64,000 nucleotides of DNA from Amycolatopsis suaedae (GTDB lineage: Bacteria > Actinomycetota > Actinomycetes > Mycobacteriales > Pseudonocardiaceae): the NCBI RefSeq assembly GCF_004214935.1, contig NZ_SFCC01000011.1, positions 248,001 to 312,000 of the forward strand. Reading direction: 5' to 3'. Of the stretch, positions 27,554 to 35,061 are shown one piece after another (the first letter of the stretch is position 1; each line of letters starts with the position of its first letter). A program made the position numbers and the translations under genes. Under the pieces are notes generated by a model. That model was given only the letters and a program-made list of their open reading frames with translations. It searched no databases and had not been told where the DNA came from.

Positions 27554-27716
27554 GTCCTACTTTGGTCGGGACTTGCCGGTGCCGTACCCGGTGCCCGGCT
27601 CCGCTGAGGTGCGAATTTCCCAACTGGGCCGCAAAACTGTGAACTGGACACCCTTTCTCGGGGTGCTCCGGCGCGCCTAGCGTCCGCCTCATCCCCCCGA
27701 AGGTGAGGAGTCCGAG

Positions 27717-28271
27717 GTGCGCACCAAGCCCACGAAGTCGGCACGCTCCCTGCTGGCCGTGCTGTCCCTGATGGTGACCATGTTCGCCGCGCTGGTGGCA
27801 CCGGCTGCCGCCGCCGCGCCGGCGCCGGAGATGGTCCGAACGCTGTACTACAACTCCAGTGGCGCCGCGGAGTTCCAGGCCGCGGTCGACGCCGGTGCGG
27901 CGGTGTGGAACCGCCACGTGAAGAACGTGAAGCTGGTGAAGGGTTCGCCCGCCACCATCCGCGTGCTGGCCGACAACGGCTGGCCGCGCGCGCAGGTGGT
28001 CCGGCTGGGCCAGGGCACGTGGTGGATGGGCAGGCAGGCCGTGCGTGACGGCCACGACGTCACCCGCATCTCCGCGCACGAGTTCGGTCACCTGCTCGGG
28101 CTTCCGGACCGGCGTACCGGCAAGTGCGAGGACCTGATGTCCGGCGCCAGCGCGGGAACGTCCTGCAAGAACCCCAACCCGAACCCGGCCGAGATCGCCG
28201 AGGTGGAGCGCAACTTCGCCGGCTCGATGTCGATCGACGCGGACCGGTTCGCGGGCACGTTCGTCGGCTGA
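27717..28271 (+). CDS. Snapalysin-like secreted zinc metalloprotease (M7 family)
   Basis: 184 residues, GTG start with GTGAGGAG upstream. Sec signal peptide about 1-35 ending in an Ala-rich AxA site. The mature domain carries the extended zinc motif HEFGHLLGLPD (His 121, Glu 122, His 125, Asp 131), where Asp replaces the third His, the hallmark of snapalysin. Two cysteines near 137 and 150 can form the family disulfide. No large propeptide is present, which fits the small M7 enzymes. Monocistronic. Confidence 0.88.
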   Translation: MRTKPTKSARSLLAVLSLMVTMFAALVAPAAAAAPAPEMVRTLYYNSSGAAEFQAAVDAGAAVWNRHVKNVKLVKGSPATIRVLADNGWPRAQVVRLGQGTWWMGRQAVRDGHDVTRISAHEFGHLLGLPDRRTGKCEDLMSGASAGTSCKNPNPNPAEIAEVERNFAGSMSIDADRFAGTFVG

Positions 28272-28293
28272 GGTAACGGTCCAGGCACGTGAC

Positions 28294-28330
28294 GGCCACC
28301 TTCATCACGTCTCGCGTGATGAAGGTGGCC
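28294..28330. repeat. Intergenic hairpin repeat, copy 2
   Basis: GGCCACCTTCATCACG, five-base loop, CGTGATGAAGGTGGCC: a perfect 16-pair stem sharing the outer GGCCACCTTCA arm with the copies at 5740, 44795 and 59994 but with a different inner stem. It lies 22 bases after the protease stop, so it could also serve as its transcript end. Confidence 0.9.
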
Positions 28331-28361
28331 TTCCCGTACGTGGCTGGCTAGCGTTCGCCGG

Positions 28362-29497
28362 GTGTCGATACGCCGCCTGCTGGTCACGTTGGTCGTCCTG
28401 CTCCTCGCCGGAACCGGCAGCGCCACCGCCGCCGGGCGTCCGGACACTCTCCCGCCCCGCACGATGGTCACGGTTCAGCCGTCGGGACCGGACGGCCAGG
28501 AGGGCTGGTACGTCACCGCGCCGGTCACCGTCACCCTGACCGCCGTCGATCCCGGCCACAACGCCAGCGGTCTCGCCGGCACGAAGTACCGGATCGACCG
28601 CGGGCCCTGGGTCTCGTATTCCAGACCCTTCACCGTCGCCGGGGATCGTGCGCACTCGGTGGATTTCAACTCCACCGACAACGCCGGCAACACCGAACAG
28701 GCCCGCACGCTGCGGGTGAACATCGACGCCTCGCCACCCGAGGTGAACGCCCGGTTCGACGGCGGCTGGCACGGCGGTCCCGTGCGGGTTCCGCTGGTGG
28801 CGGCGGACCGGGTGTCCGGCGTGCGTGCCGTTGAGTACAAAGTGGACAGTCTGGGATGGCAGACGTACTACGGCCCGGTACTCGTCGAGGGCGACGGCAG
28901 GCACACCGTCCGGTACCGGGCGGTCGACCGGGCGGGCAACGTCTCACCGAACGGGCCGCCACGGTCCTGATCGATGGCACCGCGCCGACGCTCGCCGTGG
29001 ACGGCGTCGCCGATGGCGTGGTCTACGGCGACGCGGCCGACCTGGTGGTGAGCTGGCAGGCCGCGGATGCCACCTCGGGTGTCGGCACGGTCGCCGCCAC
29101 GCTCGACGGCGCCGAGATCACCAGCGGCACCTACCTGCCGTTGTACCGGTTGCCGCTGGGCTTCCACCGGCTCTCGGTGGCGGCGACCGACCTCGCGGGC
29201 AACCGGACCGAACAGACGCTGGAGTTCGCCACCCACACCTCCACGCGGGAGATCTCACTGCTGCTGCAACGGTTCCGGGCCACGAGCAGGCTGAGCCTGC
29301 CCGCGTACACCCGGCTGACCGAGCAACTCGCGGTCGTGCGGCTGGCCGAAGCGGACGGCGACGACGAGCGGGCGCTCGCGGAGTGTCTGGTATTCCAGAC
29401 GCTGGCCGCCGACGCCGTTCTGGTGCCCGATGCCGACGTCCGGTCGGTACTGGTCCGCGATGCCGGTGTGGTGGCCGGTCGGATCGAAGGCCGTTAG
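28362..29497 (+). pseudogene. Secreted repeat protein (Ig-like/OmpL47 type) interrupted by a single-base frameshift
   Basis: The frame from the leaderless GTG at 28362 encodes a signal peptide (about 1-25) and Ig-like repeats ending DNAGNTEQARTLRVNIDASPP and DRAGNVS, then runs off at 28970. The continuation TERAATVLIDGTAP, a third repeat and a helical C-terminus (FIMAH-like, about 85 residues, to 29497) lie in the -1 frame. Comparing repeats, GNTEQARTL aligns with GNVS-TERAATV, so one base is missing near 28944-28946. The intact product would be about 378 residues. Sequencing error, true decay and recoding cannot be separated here. Function: probably cell-surface binding. Confidence 0.85.
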
Positions 29498-29549
29498 CCG
29501 GGGTTGGACCTAGACTGACCAGCGACCGTCAACGCAGCCGGGAGGATCC

Positions 29550-31196
29550 ATGCAACTGCCCAGCTACGCGTCTGGGATCTCAGACGTTCCGCTGCTCGGC
29601 GACACGATCGGCGACAACCTGGACCGGACGGTCGCGGCACACGGTGACCGCGACGCTCTCGTCGACAGGAGCGCGGGCAGGCGATGGACCTACCGCGAGC
29701 TGGCCGCCGACGTCGACGCGCTCGCGCTGGGCCTGCTCGACCTCGGCATCACCAAGGGTGACCGGGTCGGCATCTGGTCGCCCAACCGTGCCGAGTGGAC
29801 GCTGACCCAGTACGCGACGGCGAAGATCGGCGCGATCCTGGTCAACATCAACCCGGCGTACCGCTCGCACGAGCTGCGGTTCGTGCTCAACCAGTCCGGC
29901 GTGCGGCTGCTGATCGCCGCGGCGTCGTTCAAGACCTCGGACTACGCGGCGATGATCGACGAGGTGCGGCCGGAGTGCGCTGGGCTCGAGCACGTCGTGC
30001 TGCTCGGCGGCGATGCGTGGACCTCGTTGCTGGACAAGGGAAAGCAAGCCGACCGGGCGTCGCTGGAGCGGGCGCGGGCCGAGCTGTCGGCGGACGACCC
30101 GATCAACATCCAGTACACCTCGGGCACCACCGGCTTTCCCAAGGGTGCCACCCTGAGCCACCACAACATCCTCAACAACGGCTTCTTCGTCGGTGAGCTG
30201 TGCGGGTACACCGAGGCCGACCGGATCTGCATACCGGTGCCGTTCTACCACTGCTTCGGCATGGTGATGGGAAATCTGGCGGCCACCAGTCACGGGGCGT
30301 GCATGGTGATCCCGGCGCCGGCGTTCGACCCGAAGGCGACGCTGGACGCGGTGCAGGCCGAGCGTTGCACGTCGCTCTACGGCGTGCCGACGATGTTCAT
30401 CGCCGAACTCGCCGAGGAGGGCTTCGACTCCTACGACCTCGGCAGCCTGCGCACCGGCATCATGGCCGGGTCGCCGTGCCCGGTCGAGGTGATGAAGCAG
30501 GTGATCGAGCGGATGGGAATGGCCGAGGTCGCCATCTGCTACGGCATGACCGAGACGTCGCCGGTGTCCACCCAGACGCGGGCGGACGACTCGGTGGAGC
30601 GCAGGGTGTCGACGGTCGGGCGGGTCGGTCCGCACCTGGAGGTGAAGGTCGTCGACCCGGAGACCGGGCTGACCGTGCCGCGCGGGACGCCGGGGGAGCT
30701 GTGCACCCGCGGGTACTCGGTGATGCTGGGCTACTGGGAGCAGCCGGACAAGACGGCCGAGGCCATCGACGCGGCGCGGTGGATGCACACCGGCGACCTG
30801 GCGATCATGGACGACGACGGCTACCTCAACATCACCGGCCGCATCAAGGACATGGTGATCCGCGGTGGGGAGAACCTGTACCCGAGGGAGATCGAGGAGT
30901 TCCTGTACACCCACCCGGACATCCTCGACGCGCAGGTGATCGGCGTGCCGGACACGCGTTACGGCGAGGAGCTGATGGCCTGGGTGCGGATGCGCGAGGG
31001 CGCCGAGCCGCTGACCGCGGAGAGCCTGCGCGAGTTCTGCACCGGCAAGCTCGCGCACCAGAAGATCCCGCGCTACGTCCACGTGGTCGACGACTTCCCG
31101 ATGACGGTCACCGGGAAGGTCCGCAAGGTCGAGATGCGCGAGGCCGCCATCACCCTGCTCGGCCTGGAGGACGCCGCGAAGGCCCGCCACGCCTGA
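29550..31196 (+). CDS. Long/medium-chain acyl-CoA synthetase, AMP-binding (FadD-like)
   Basis: 548 residues, ATG with GGGAGGA upstream and TAGACT as a likely -10 at 29511. ANL-superfamily motifs: A3 loop YTSGTTGFPKG near 187, FYHCFG near 231, A5 YGMTETSP near 331, A7 MHTGD near 411 and A10 lysine in TVTGKVRK near 520. It activates a carboxylic acid as adenylate and transfers it to CoA. Similar to actinobacterial FadD35/AMP-binding proteins annotated for fatty acids. The chain-length preference is unknown. Confidence 0.93.
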   Translation: MQLPSYASGISDVPLLGDTIGDNLDRTVAAHGDRDALVDRSAGRRWTYRELAADVDALALGLLDLGITKGDRVGIWSPNRAEWTLTQYATAKIGAILVNINPAYRSHELRFVLNQSGVRLLIAAASFKTSDYAAMIDEVRPECAGLEHVVLLGGDAWTSLLDKGKQADRASLERARAELSADDPINIQYTSGTTGFPKGATLSHHNILNNGFFVGELCGYTEADRICIPVPFYHCFGMVMGNLAATSHGACMVIPAPAFDPKATLDAVQAERCTSLYGVPTMFIAELAEEGFDSYDLGSLRTGIMAGSPCPVEVMKQVIERMGMAEVAICYGMTETSPVSTQTRADDSVERRVSTVGRVGPHLEVKVVDPETGLTVPRGTPGELCTRGYSVMLGYWEQPDKTAEAIDAARWMHTGDLAIMDDDGYLNITGRIKDMVIRGGENLYPREIEEFLYTHPDILDAQVIGVPDTRYGEELMAWVRMREGAEPLTAESLREFCTGKLAHQKIPRYVHVVDDFPMTVTGKVRKVEMREAAITLLGLEDAAKARHA

Positions 31197-31558
31197 CCAC
31201 CCCTCACCAACGGCCCATTCACCGACAAAACCAATCGGTCATTTCGGGCATTTTCGGGGAGCAAGGGAGCTTTGCGCCGGAGCGGCGCCGGTGGTATCTG
31301 CCAGGGCTCCGGCAAAGTCGGGAGTCGTGGTGGCGCGGGAGCGTGGAGTTCGCGTGCCGGAGCGTGGAACTCGCGTGCACGACGGTGGGACTCGCGGCGG
31401 GCGACCGGCACCACGGCCACCACAACGGCACCGCCGATCACCACGAACGAGACCCCGCACCCGCAACCAACGGCACCATCCTTGCGAATCTCGCAACCAA
31501 GGTGCCCCTCGCAGCAGCGCCGCAGTCGGCAGAAGGCGGTGCGGGCGGCCGGGCGGCA
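31197..31558. other. Intergenic region between convergent fadD and R2lox genes
   Basis: 362 bases without a convincing gene. It contains AGCAAGGGAGCTTTGC (31260-31275), 15 of 16 bases matching an arm of the palindrome at 45086-45132. The 21-bp repeat array follows at 31338. The segment 31400-31500 is A/C-rich with no visible structure. No T-tailed terminator was recognised. Confidence 0.6.
31338..31400. repeat. 21-bp tandem repeat array C (three units)
   Basis: Three exact 21-base units: GGAGCGTGGAGTTCGCGTGCC, GGAGCGTGGAACTCGCGTGCA and CGACGGTGGGACTCGCGGCGG. Same period and core ACTCGCG as arrays at 20281 and 51841, and again between convergent genes. Confidence 0.88.
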
Positions 31559-32524
31559 CTACGTCGTGGTGGCCTCCGCGAGTGCCTTCGCGTCCTCCTC
31601 GCCGAAGGTGTCCTCCAGGGTTTCCGGCGAGTAGTCCAGGTCGATCTGCTCCACCGGCGTGCCGCGGGCGGACTCGATGGCGCCCAGCCTGCGTTGCGCC
31701 CGGTCGGCGGCGTACTCGATGAACTCCTGCGGGTCGTTCTCGAACGGCCGCGGCTCCTCGAACTGGTTGTTGACCCACTCGATCATGCCCAGCGCCTGCG
31801 GCAGCAGTTCGCCCATGCGCTGCTGCACCGCGTCCCACATCGAGTCGTCGGCCGCGACGTGCCTGCGGCAGGTGAACGTTCCCCACGCCATGTGCCTGCG
31901 CTCGTCGTCGCCGATCCGGCGGACCAGTTCCTGCATGCCGGGCAGGATGTTGCGTTCCGTGCAGATCCGCTGCCAGGCGTAGTACCCGGTCAGGGCGAGA
32001 CTTCCCTCGATCACGTGGTTGTAGGTGACGCTGGCACGTACCTGGTTGAGCGGGCTCGGGTCCTCGGCGAGCACGCCGAGGGAGTCGGGAAGCTCCTCGT
32101 AGAACAGCTTGCGGTAGTAGGGATTGTCGGCGACGTAGGGGTGCAGGTCCTCGGTCAGGCCGACGGCGTCCATCCAGCGGCGGAACACCTCGGTGTGCTT
32201 GGCCTCCTCGAAACAGAACTGGGACAGGTACATCTCGTCGCCGAACCGGCCGGTCGCCGACATGGCCTTCATGAACGGCTGGATGTCCTCGGTCACGGCC
32301 TCCTCGCCCGCGATGAACTGGGCACACAGGTAGGTCGCCGAGCGCCGTTCCTCGTCGTCGAGGTCGCGCCAGTCGGCGGCGTCCTGGCTGAAGTCGATGT
32401 CCGCCGGGTTCCAGAACTTCGCGTTGCCCTTGACGAACAGCCGCAGCGGGAACGAGTCCCAGTTCAACCCGCCTCGGCGCAGCGAGGAGAAACCGGTACG
32501 GCGCGGTGCGAGGGTTTCCGTCAT
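31559..32524 (-). CDS. R2-like ligand-binding oxidase (R2lox), ferritin-like Mn/Fe protein
   Basis: 321 residues from the ATG at 32524 (GGAG 5 bases upstream). Ferritin-like four-helix bundle. By alignment in memory to the M. tuberculosis Rv0233 protein (offset +6), the metal ligands are Glu 74, Glu 107, His 110, Glu 173, Glu 208 and His 211. The pair that forms the valine-tyrosine ether crosslink in R2lox, Val 77 and Tyr 168, is present. These residues separate it from ribonucleotide reductase R2, the usual automatic annotation. R2lox assembles a heterodinuclear Mn/Fe site and binds a long-chain fatty acid; the physiological substrate is unknown. The TetR gene stop overlaps its start region, so they form an operon as Rv0232-Rv0233 do. 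Confidence 0.9.
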   Translation of the reverse strand: MTETLAPRRTGFSSLRRGGLNWDSFPLRLFVKGNAKFWNPADIDFSQDAADWRDLDDEERRSATYLCAQFIAGEEAVTEDIQPFMKAMSATGRFGDEMYLSQFCFEEAKHTEVFRRWMDAVGLTEDLHPYVADNPYYRKLFYEELPDSLGVLAEDPSPLNQVRASVTYNHVIEGSLALTGYYAWQRICTERNILPGMQELVRRIGDDERRHMAWGTFTCRRHVAADDSMWDAVQQRMGELLPQALGMIEWVNNQFEEPRPFENDPQEFIEYAADRAQRRLGAIESARGTPVEQIDLDYSPETLEDTFGEEDAKALAEATTT

Positions 32525-32526
32525 GA

Positions 32527-33132
32527 TCACTCCGAATCGGACAGTGAGTACTTGGCGAGGGCGGGTTCGATCACGCGGCAGACCGCGTCGGCGGCCTCGG
32601 CCGCCGAGTGGGTTCGCAGCATGAGGTGACTCAGCGACAGCCGGACGACCGTCTCGGCCAGTAGTTCTGCCTCCCGCTGCGGCAGTCGCGGGCGGCGCTC
32701 GCGGTAGTGGGTCACCGCCAGCTCGGTCGCGGCGGCCAGGATCGGCTCGCCGCGGGTGGTCAGCAGCGGCAGCAGGTCCTCGCCCGCCTCCGTGCCGAGG
32801 GCCGCGGCGACCAGCCGGTTCTCCCTGGCGTGCTCGATGGTGTAGGCGACCGAGGCCCGGATGGCGTCCAGGAGTTCCGGCGCCTCGGTGAACCGCTGGT
32901 GGATGCCGTCGAGGAACTCGCCGGCCGTGTGCAGTGCGACCGCCTGGACCAGCGCGGTCTTGTTGCCGAACTCGTTGTAGACCGTCTGCCTGCTCACGCC
33001 GACCCTGGCGGCGACGTCGGTCATGCGCAGCGCTGCCACCCCGCCGTCGGCGAGCAGGTCGGCGGCGGCGGTCAGCAGTTCCTCACGCAGCGAGGCCTTC
33101 GCCCGCCGCGTGAATCGGGTGATGTGCGACAC
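32527..33132 (-). CDS. TetR family regulator of the R2lox operon
   Basis: 201 residues. N-terminal HTH about 18-60 (AALRMTDVAARVGVSRQTVYNEFGNKTALVQAV), the rest a helical ligand-binding domain. It lies directly upstream of the R2lox gene on the same strand with stop and start within 4 bases, the same order as Rv0232-Rv0233. Dyads in front of it (33142-33198) suggest autoregulation. Ligand unknown, perhaps an acyl compound given R2lox and the nearby acyl-CoA synthetase. Confidence 0.9.
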   Translation of the reverse strand: MSHITRFTRRAKASLREELLTAAADLLADGGVAALRMTDVAARVGVSRQTVYNEFGNKTALVQAVALHTAGEFLDGIHQRFTEAPELLDAIRASVAYTIEHARENRLVAAALGTEAGEDLLPLLTTRGEPILAAATELAVTHYRERRPRLPQREAELLAETVVRLSLSHLMLRTHSAAEAADAVCRVIEPALAKYSLSDSE

Positions 33133-33141
33133 AATCTCAGG

Positions 33142-33198
33142 TTGACACGATCGCCCAAAATGTCAAGAGGCTGTACATCCCACGATGAGATGTACAGC
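33142..33198. promoter_or_regulatory. Two dyads between tetR and the divergent HAD gene
   Basis: TTGACA and TGTCAA separated by 13 bases (33142-33166) supply a -35-like hexamer to either strand. Next, GCTGTACATC and its exact complement GATGTACAGC flank nine bases (33170-33198). A perfect 10-bp-arm dyad in a divergent tetR promoter region is the usual form of a TetR operator. The HAD gene's TACGGT -10 lies at 33202-33207. Confidence 0.65.
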
Positions 33199-33213
33199 GG
33201 ATACGGTGCGGGT

Positions 33214-33849
33214 ATGGGCATCACCGTCGGCTTCGACCTCGACATGACCTTGATCGACCCCCGGCCCGGCATGGTCGCGGCGATGGACGCGCTCGCGGCC
33301 GAGACCGGGTTCTCCCTCGACGGCGAGCACTTCGCGGCCAACCTCGGCCCGCCGCTGGACCACGTGTTCCGGGACTTCGGCGTGCCGGAGGACCGCATCG
33401 GCGGCATGGTCGACCGCTTCCGCGAGACCTACCCGCGGATCGTCATCCCGAAGACGGTCGCGCTGCCCGGCGCGAACGAGGCACTGGCCGCCGTGCGGTC
33501 GGCCGGTGGACGGGTGGTCGTGGTGACCGGCAAGTACGGGCCGAACGCGAAGCTCCACCTGGAGGCACTCGGCATGGAGGCCGACGTCGTGATCGGCGAG
33601 CTGTGGTCGGCAGGCAAGGCGCAGGCGCTGGTCGAGCACGGCGCGAGGGTGTACGTCGGCGACCACACCGGTGACGTCGTCGGCGCGCTGGCGGCCGACG
33701 CGGTGCCGGTGGGCGTGGTGACCGGCCCGTGCTCGCGGGCCGTACTGGAGGAGGCGGGCGCCCGCGTCGTGCTGGACAGCCTGCTGGAGTTCCCTGGCTG
33801 GCTGGCCGGATTCAGTCCCGCCGCCGGTGCTCCCGAACCAGCGCGATGA
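33214..33849 (+). CDS. HAD family hydrolase, phosphoglycolate-phosphatase-like
   Basis: 211 residues. Motif I GFDLDMTLID (Asp 8, Asp 10), C1-type helical cap about 20-85, motif II VVVTGK near 106, lysine in GKAQAL near 133 and motif IV VGDHTGD near 148. Motif I lacks the usual Gly-Thr but keeps both aspartates. TACGGT six bases before the ATG indicates a leaderless start. The 3' end overlaps the small membrane protein gene convergently by 38 bases. Substrate unknown. Confidence 0.85.
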   Translation: MGITVGFDLDMTLIDPRPGMVAAMDALAAETGFSLDGEHFAANLGPPLDHVFRDFGVPEDRIGGMVDRFRETYPRIVIPKTVALPGANEALAAVRSAGGRVVVVTGKYGPNAKLHLEALGMEADVVIGELWSAGKAQALVEHGARVYVGDHTGDVVGALAADAVPVGVVTGPCSRAVLEEAGARVVLDSLLEFPGWLAGFSPAAGAPEPAR

Positions 33850-34039
33850 GGCCGAGGCCGAGGCCGAGCGGCGTGATGACGCCCGCGGCGGCGCTCAGCC
33901 AGACCGGCAGGTCCTTCCAGCCCAGCGCGAACAGGACGAACACCGTCAGCACGGCGAGCATGCCGACGGCGAACAGGCCGATGCCCAGCCGCATCAGGAA
34001 AGACTTGCGAGGTGCGGCCGGCCGAGCAGCAGTCTCCAT
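33812..34039 (-). CDS. Small two-helix membrane protein
   Basis: 75 residues, ATG start. Two hydrophobic segments about 18-40 and 48-68 with a short loop between, basic ends. No recognised family. It is divergent from the cold-shock gene and overlaps the HAD gene tail. Codon use fits a real gene. Confidence 0.65.
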   Translation of the reverse strand: METAARPAAPRKSFLMRLGIGLFAVGMLAVLTVFVLFALGWKDLPVWLSAAAGVITPLGLGLGLIALVREHRRRD

Positions 34040-34171
34040 GAAGCTCAGGGTAACGCCGGGTGTGGGCGGTTGGCGCAGTATGTGCTTCGCCTCTCGACGT
34101 CTGCCGGGATAGGCTTGTGGCACGCGCGTCCTGGGTACGCCCCGGGGCGCGTTCGTCGTGTGAGACGTTGA

Positions 34172-34582
34172 GTGAGCAAAGGAACGGTGAGGGTAGTGCC
34201 GACCGGCAAGGTCAAGTGGTACGACGCGGAGAAGGGCTTCGGGTTCGTCACCCAGGACGGTGGCGAGGACGTCTACATCCGCAAGTCCGCGCTGCCGCAG
34301 GGTGTCGAGGCGCTCAAGGCCGGCCAGCGGCTGGAGTTCGGCGTCGCCGACGGCCGTCGCGGGCCGCAGGCACTCTCCGTCCGCCTGCTCGAAGCACCCC
34401 CTTCGGTCGCCGAGGCGCGCCGCCGCCCGGCCGAGGAGTTGCACGGCCTGGTCGAAGACATGATCAAGCTGCTGGAGATGAAGGTCCAGCCGGATCTGCG
34501 CCGTGGCCGCTACCCGGACCGCCGCAACACCAAGCGCATCGCAGAGGTCATGCGCGCCGTGGCTCGCGACCTGGATCCCTAA
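34172..34582 (+). CDS. Cold-shock domain protein with C-terminal extension (CspB-like)
   Basis: 136 residues; the TTG/ATG-type start region reads MSKGTVRVVPTGKVKWYD, and the real start may be the GTG at PTGKVKW. Cold-shock domain with RNP1 KGFGFVT and RNP2-like VYIRKSAL, followed by a 65-residue helical basic tail not found in 67-residue Csps. Long actinobacterial Csps of this type match Rv0871, which also follows the moa cluster. Single-strand nucleic acid binding. Its TAA stop shares bases with the convergent DUF2771 stop. Confidence 0.88.
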   Translation: MSKGTVRVVPTGKVKWYDAEKGFGFVTQDGGEDVYIRKSALPQGVEALKAGQRLEFGVADGRRGPQALSVRLLEAPPSVAEARRRPAEELHGLVEDMIKLLEMKVQPDLRRGRYPDRRNTKRIAEVMRAVARDLDP

Positions 34583-35052
34583 GCGGGCTCGATCTGCAGC
34601 GTCCAGCGGGCCCGGACGTCGACCACGATGTTGCCGTCCGGGTCGACGGTGCCGGTGAGCTGCTGGATCTCCACGACCATGATCTGGTCGGCCGGACCGG
34701 CCGAGGCCGTGATGGCGTGCCTGCTGTTCTGCGGGTAGAACTGCGGCTCGATCGGCAGCGGCCGGCCTGCCGGGTCGACGGCCTGGATGTGCGCCACCCA
34801 CGGGGTCTCGACGATCTCCGACGGCAGCGACACCTGCACCGGCTTGCCCGGGCGCACCTTCAGCCGCGCCGCGGCGTTCTCGTCGACGCGGCAGTCCTGC
34901 ATCTGCGCGCCGCAGAACTGGAACGGCCCGGTCACGGCCGTCTCGCCGTCGGCGAAGAACGTCACCTCGGGCGGGCCGACGGGACCACCGCAGCCTGCCA
35001 GCGTGACCACGCCGGCGGCCGCGAGGAGCAGACCGGGGAACTTTCGCCGCAT
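34579..35052 (-). CDS. DUF2771 lipoprotein
   Basis: 157 residues. Lipoprotein signal with lipobox LAGC (Cys 21), then a beta-rich extracytoplasmic domain with a cysteine pair (FCGAQMQDC near 57-65). Similar in position to Rv0875c, an exported DUF2771 protein. No function known. Its gene lies 9 bases downstream of the MFS gene on the same strand, suggesting joint action at the envelope. Confidence 0.82.
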   Translation of the reverse strand: MRRKFPGLLLAAAGVVTLAGCGGPVGPPEVTFFADGETAVTGPFQFCGAQMQDCRVDENAAARLKVRPGKPVQVSLPSEIVETPWVAHIQAVDPAGRPLPIEPQFYPQNSRHAITASAGPADQIMVVEIQQLTGTVDPDGNIVVDVRARWTLQIEPA

Positions 35053-35061
35053 GGCGCCAGA

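Noticed and set aside
31559..32524. Ribonucleotide reductase beta subunit
   Set aside because: Val 77 and Tyr 168 in crosslinking positions and the TetR neighbour identify R2lox; no alpha subunit gene is nearby.
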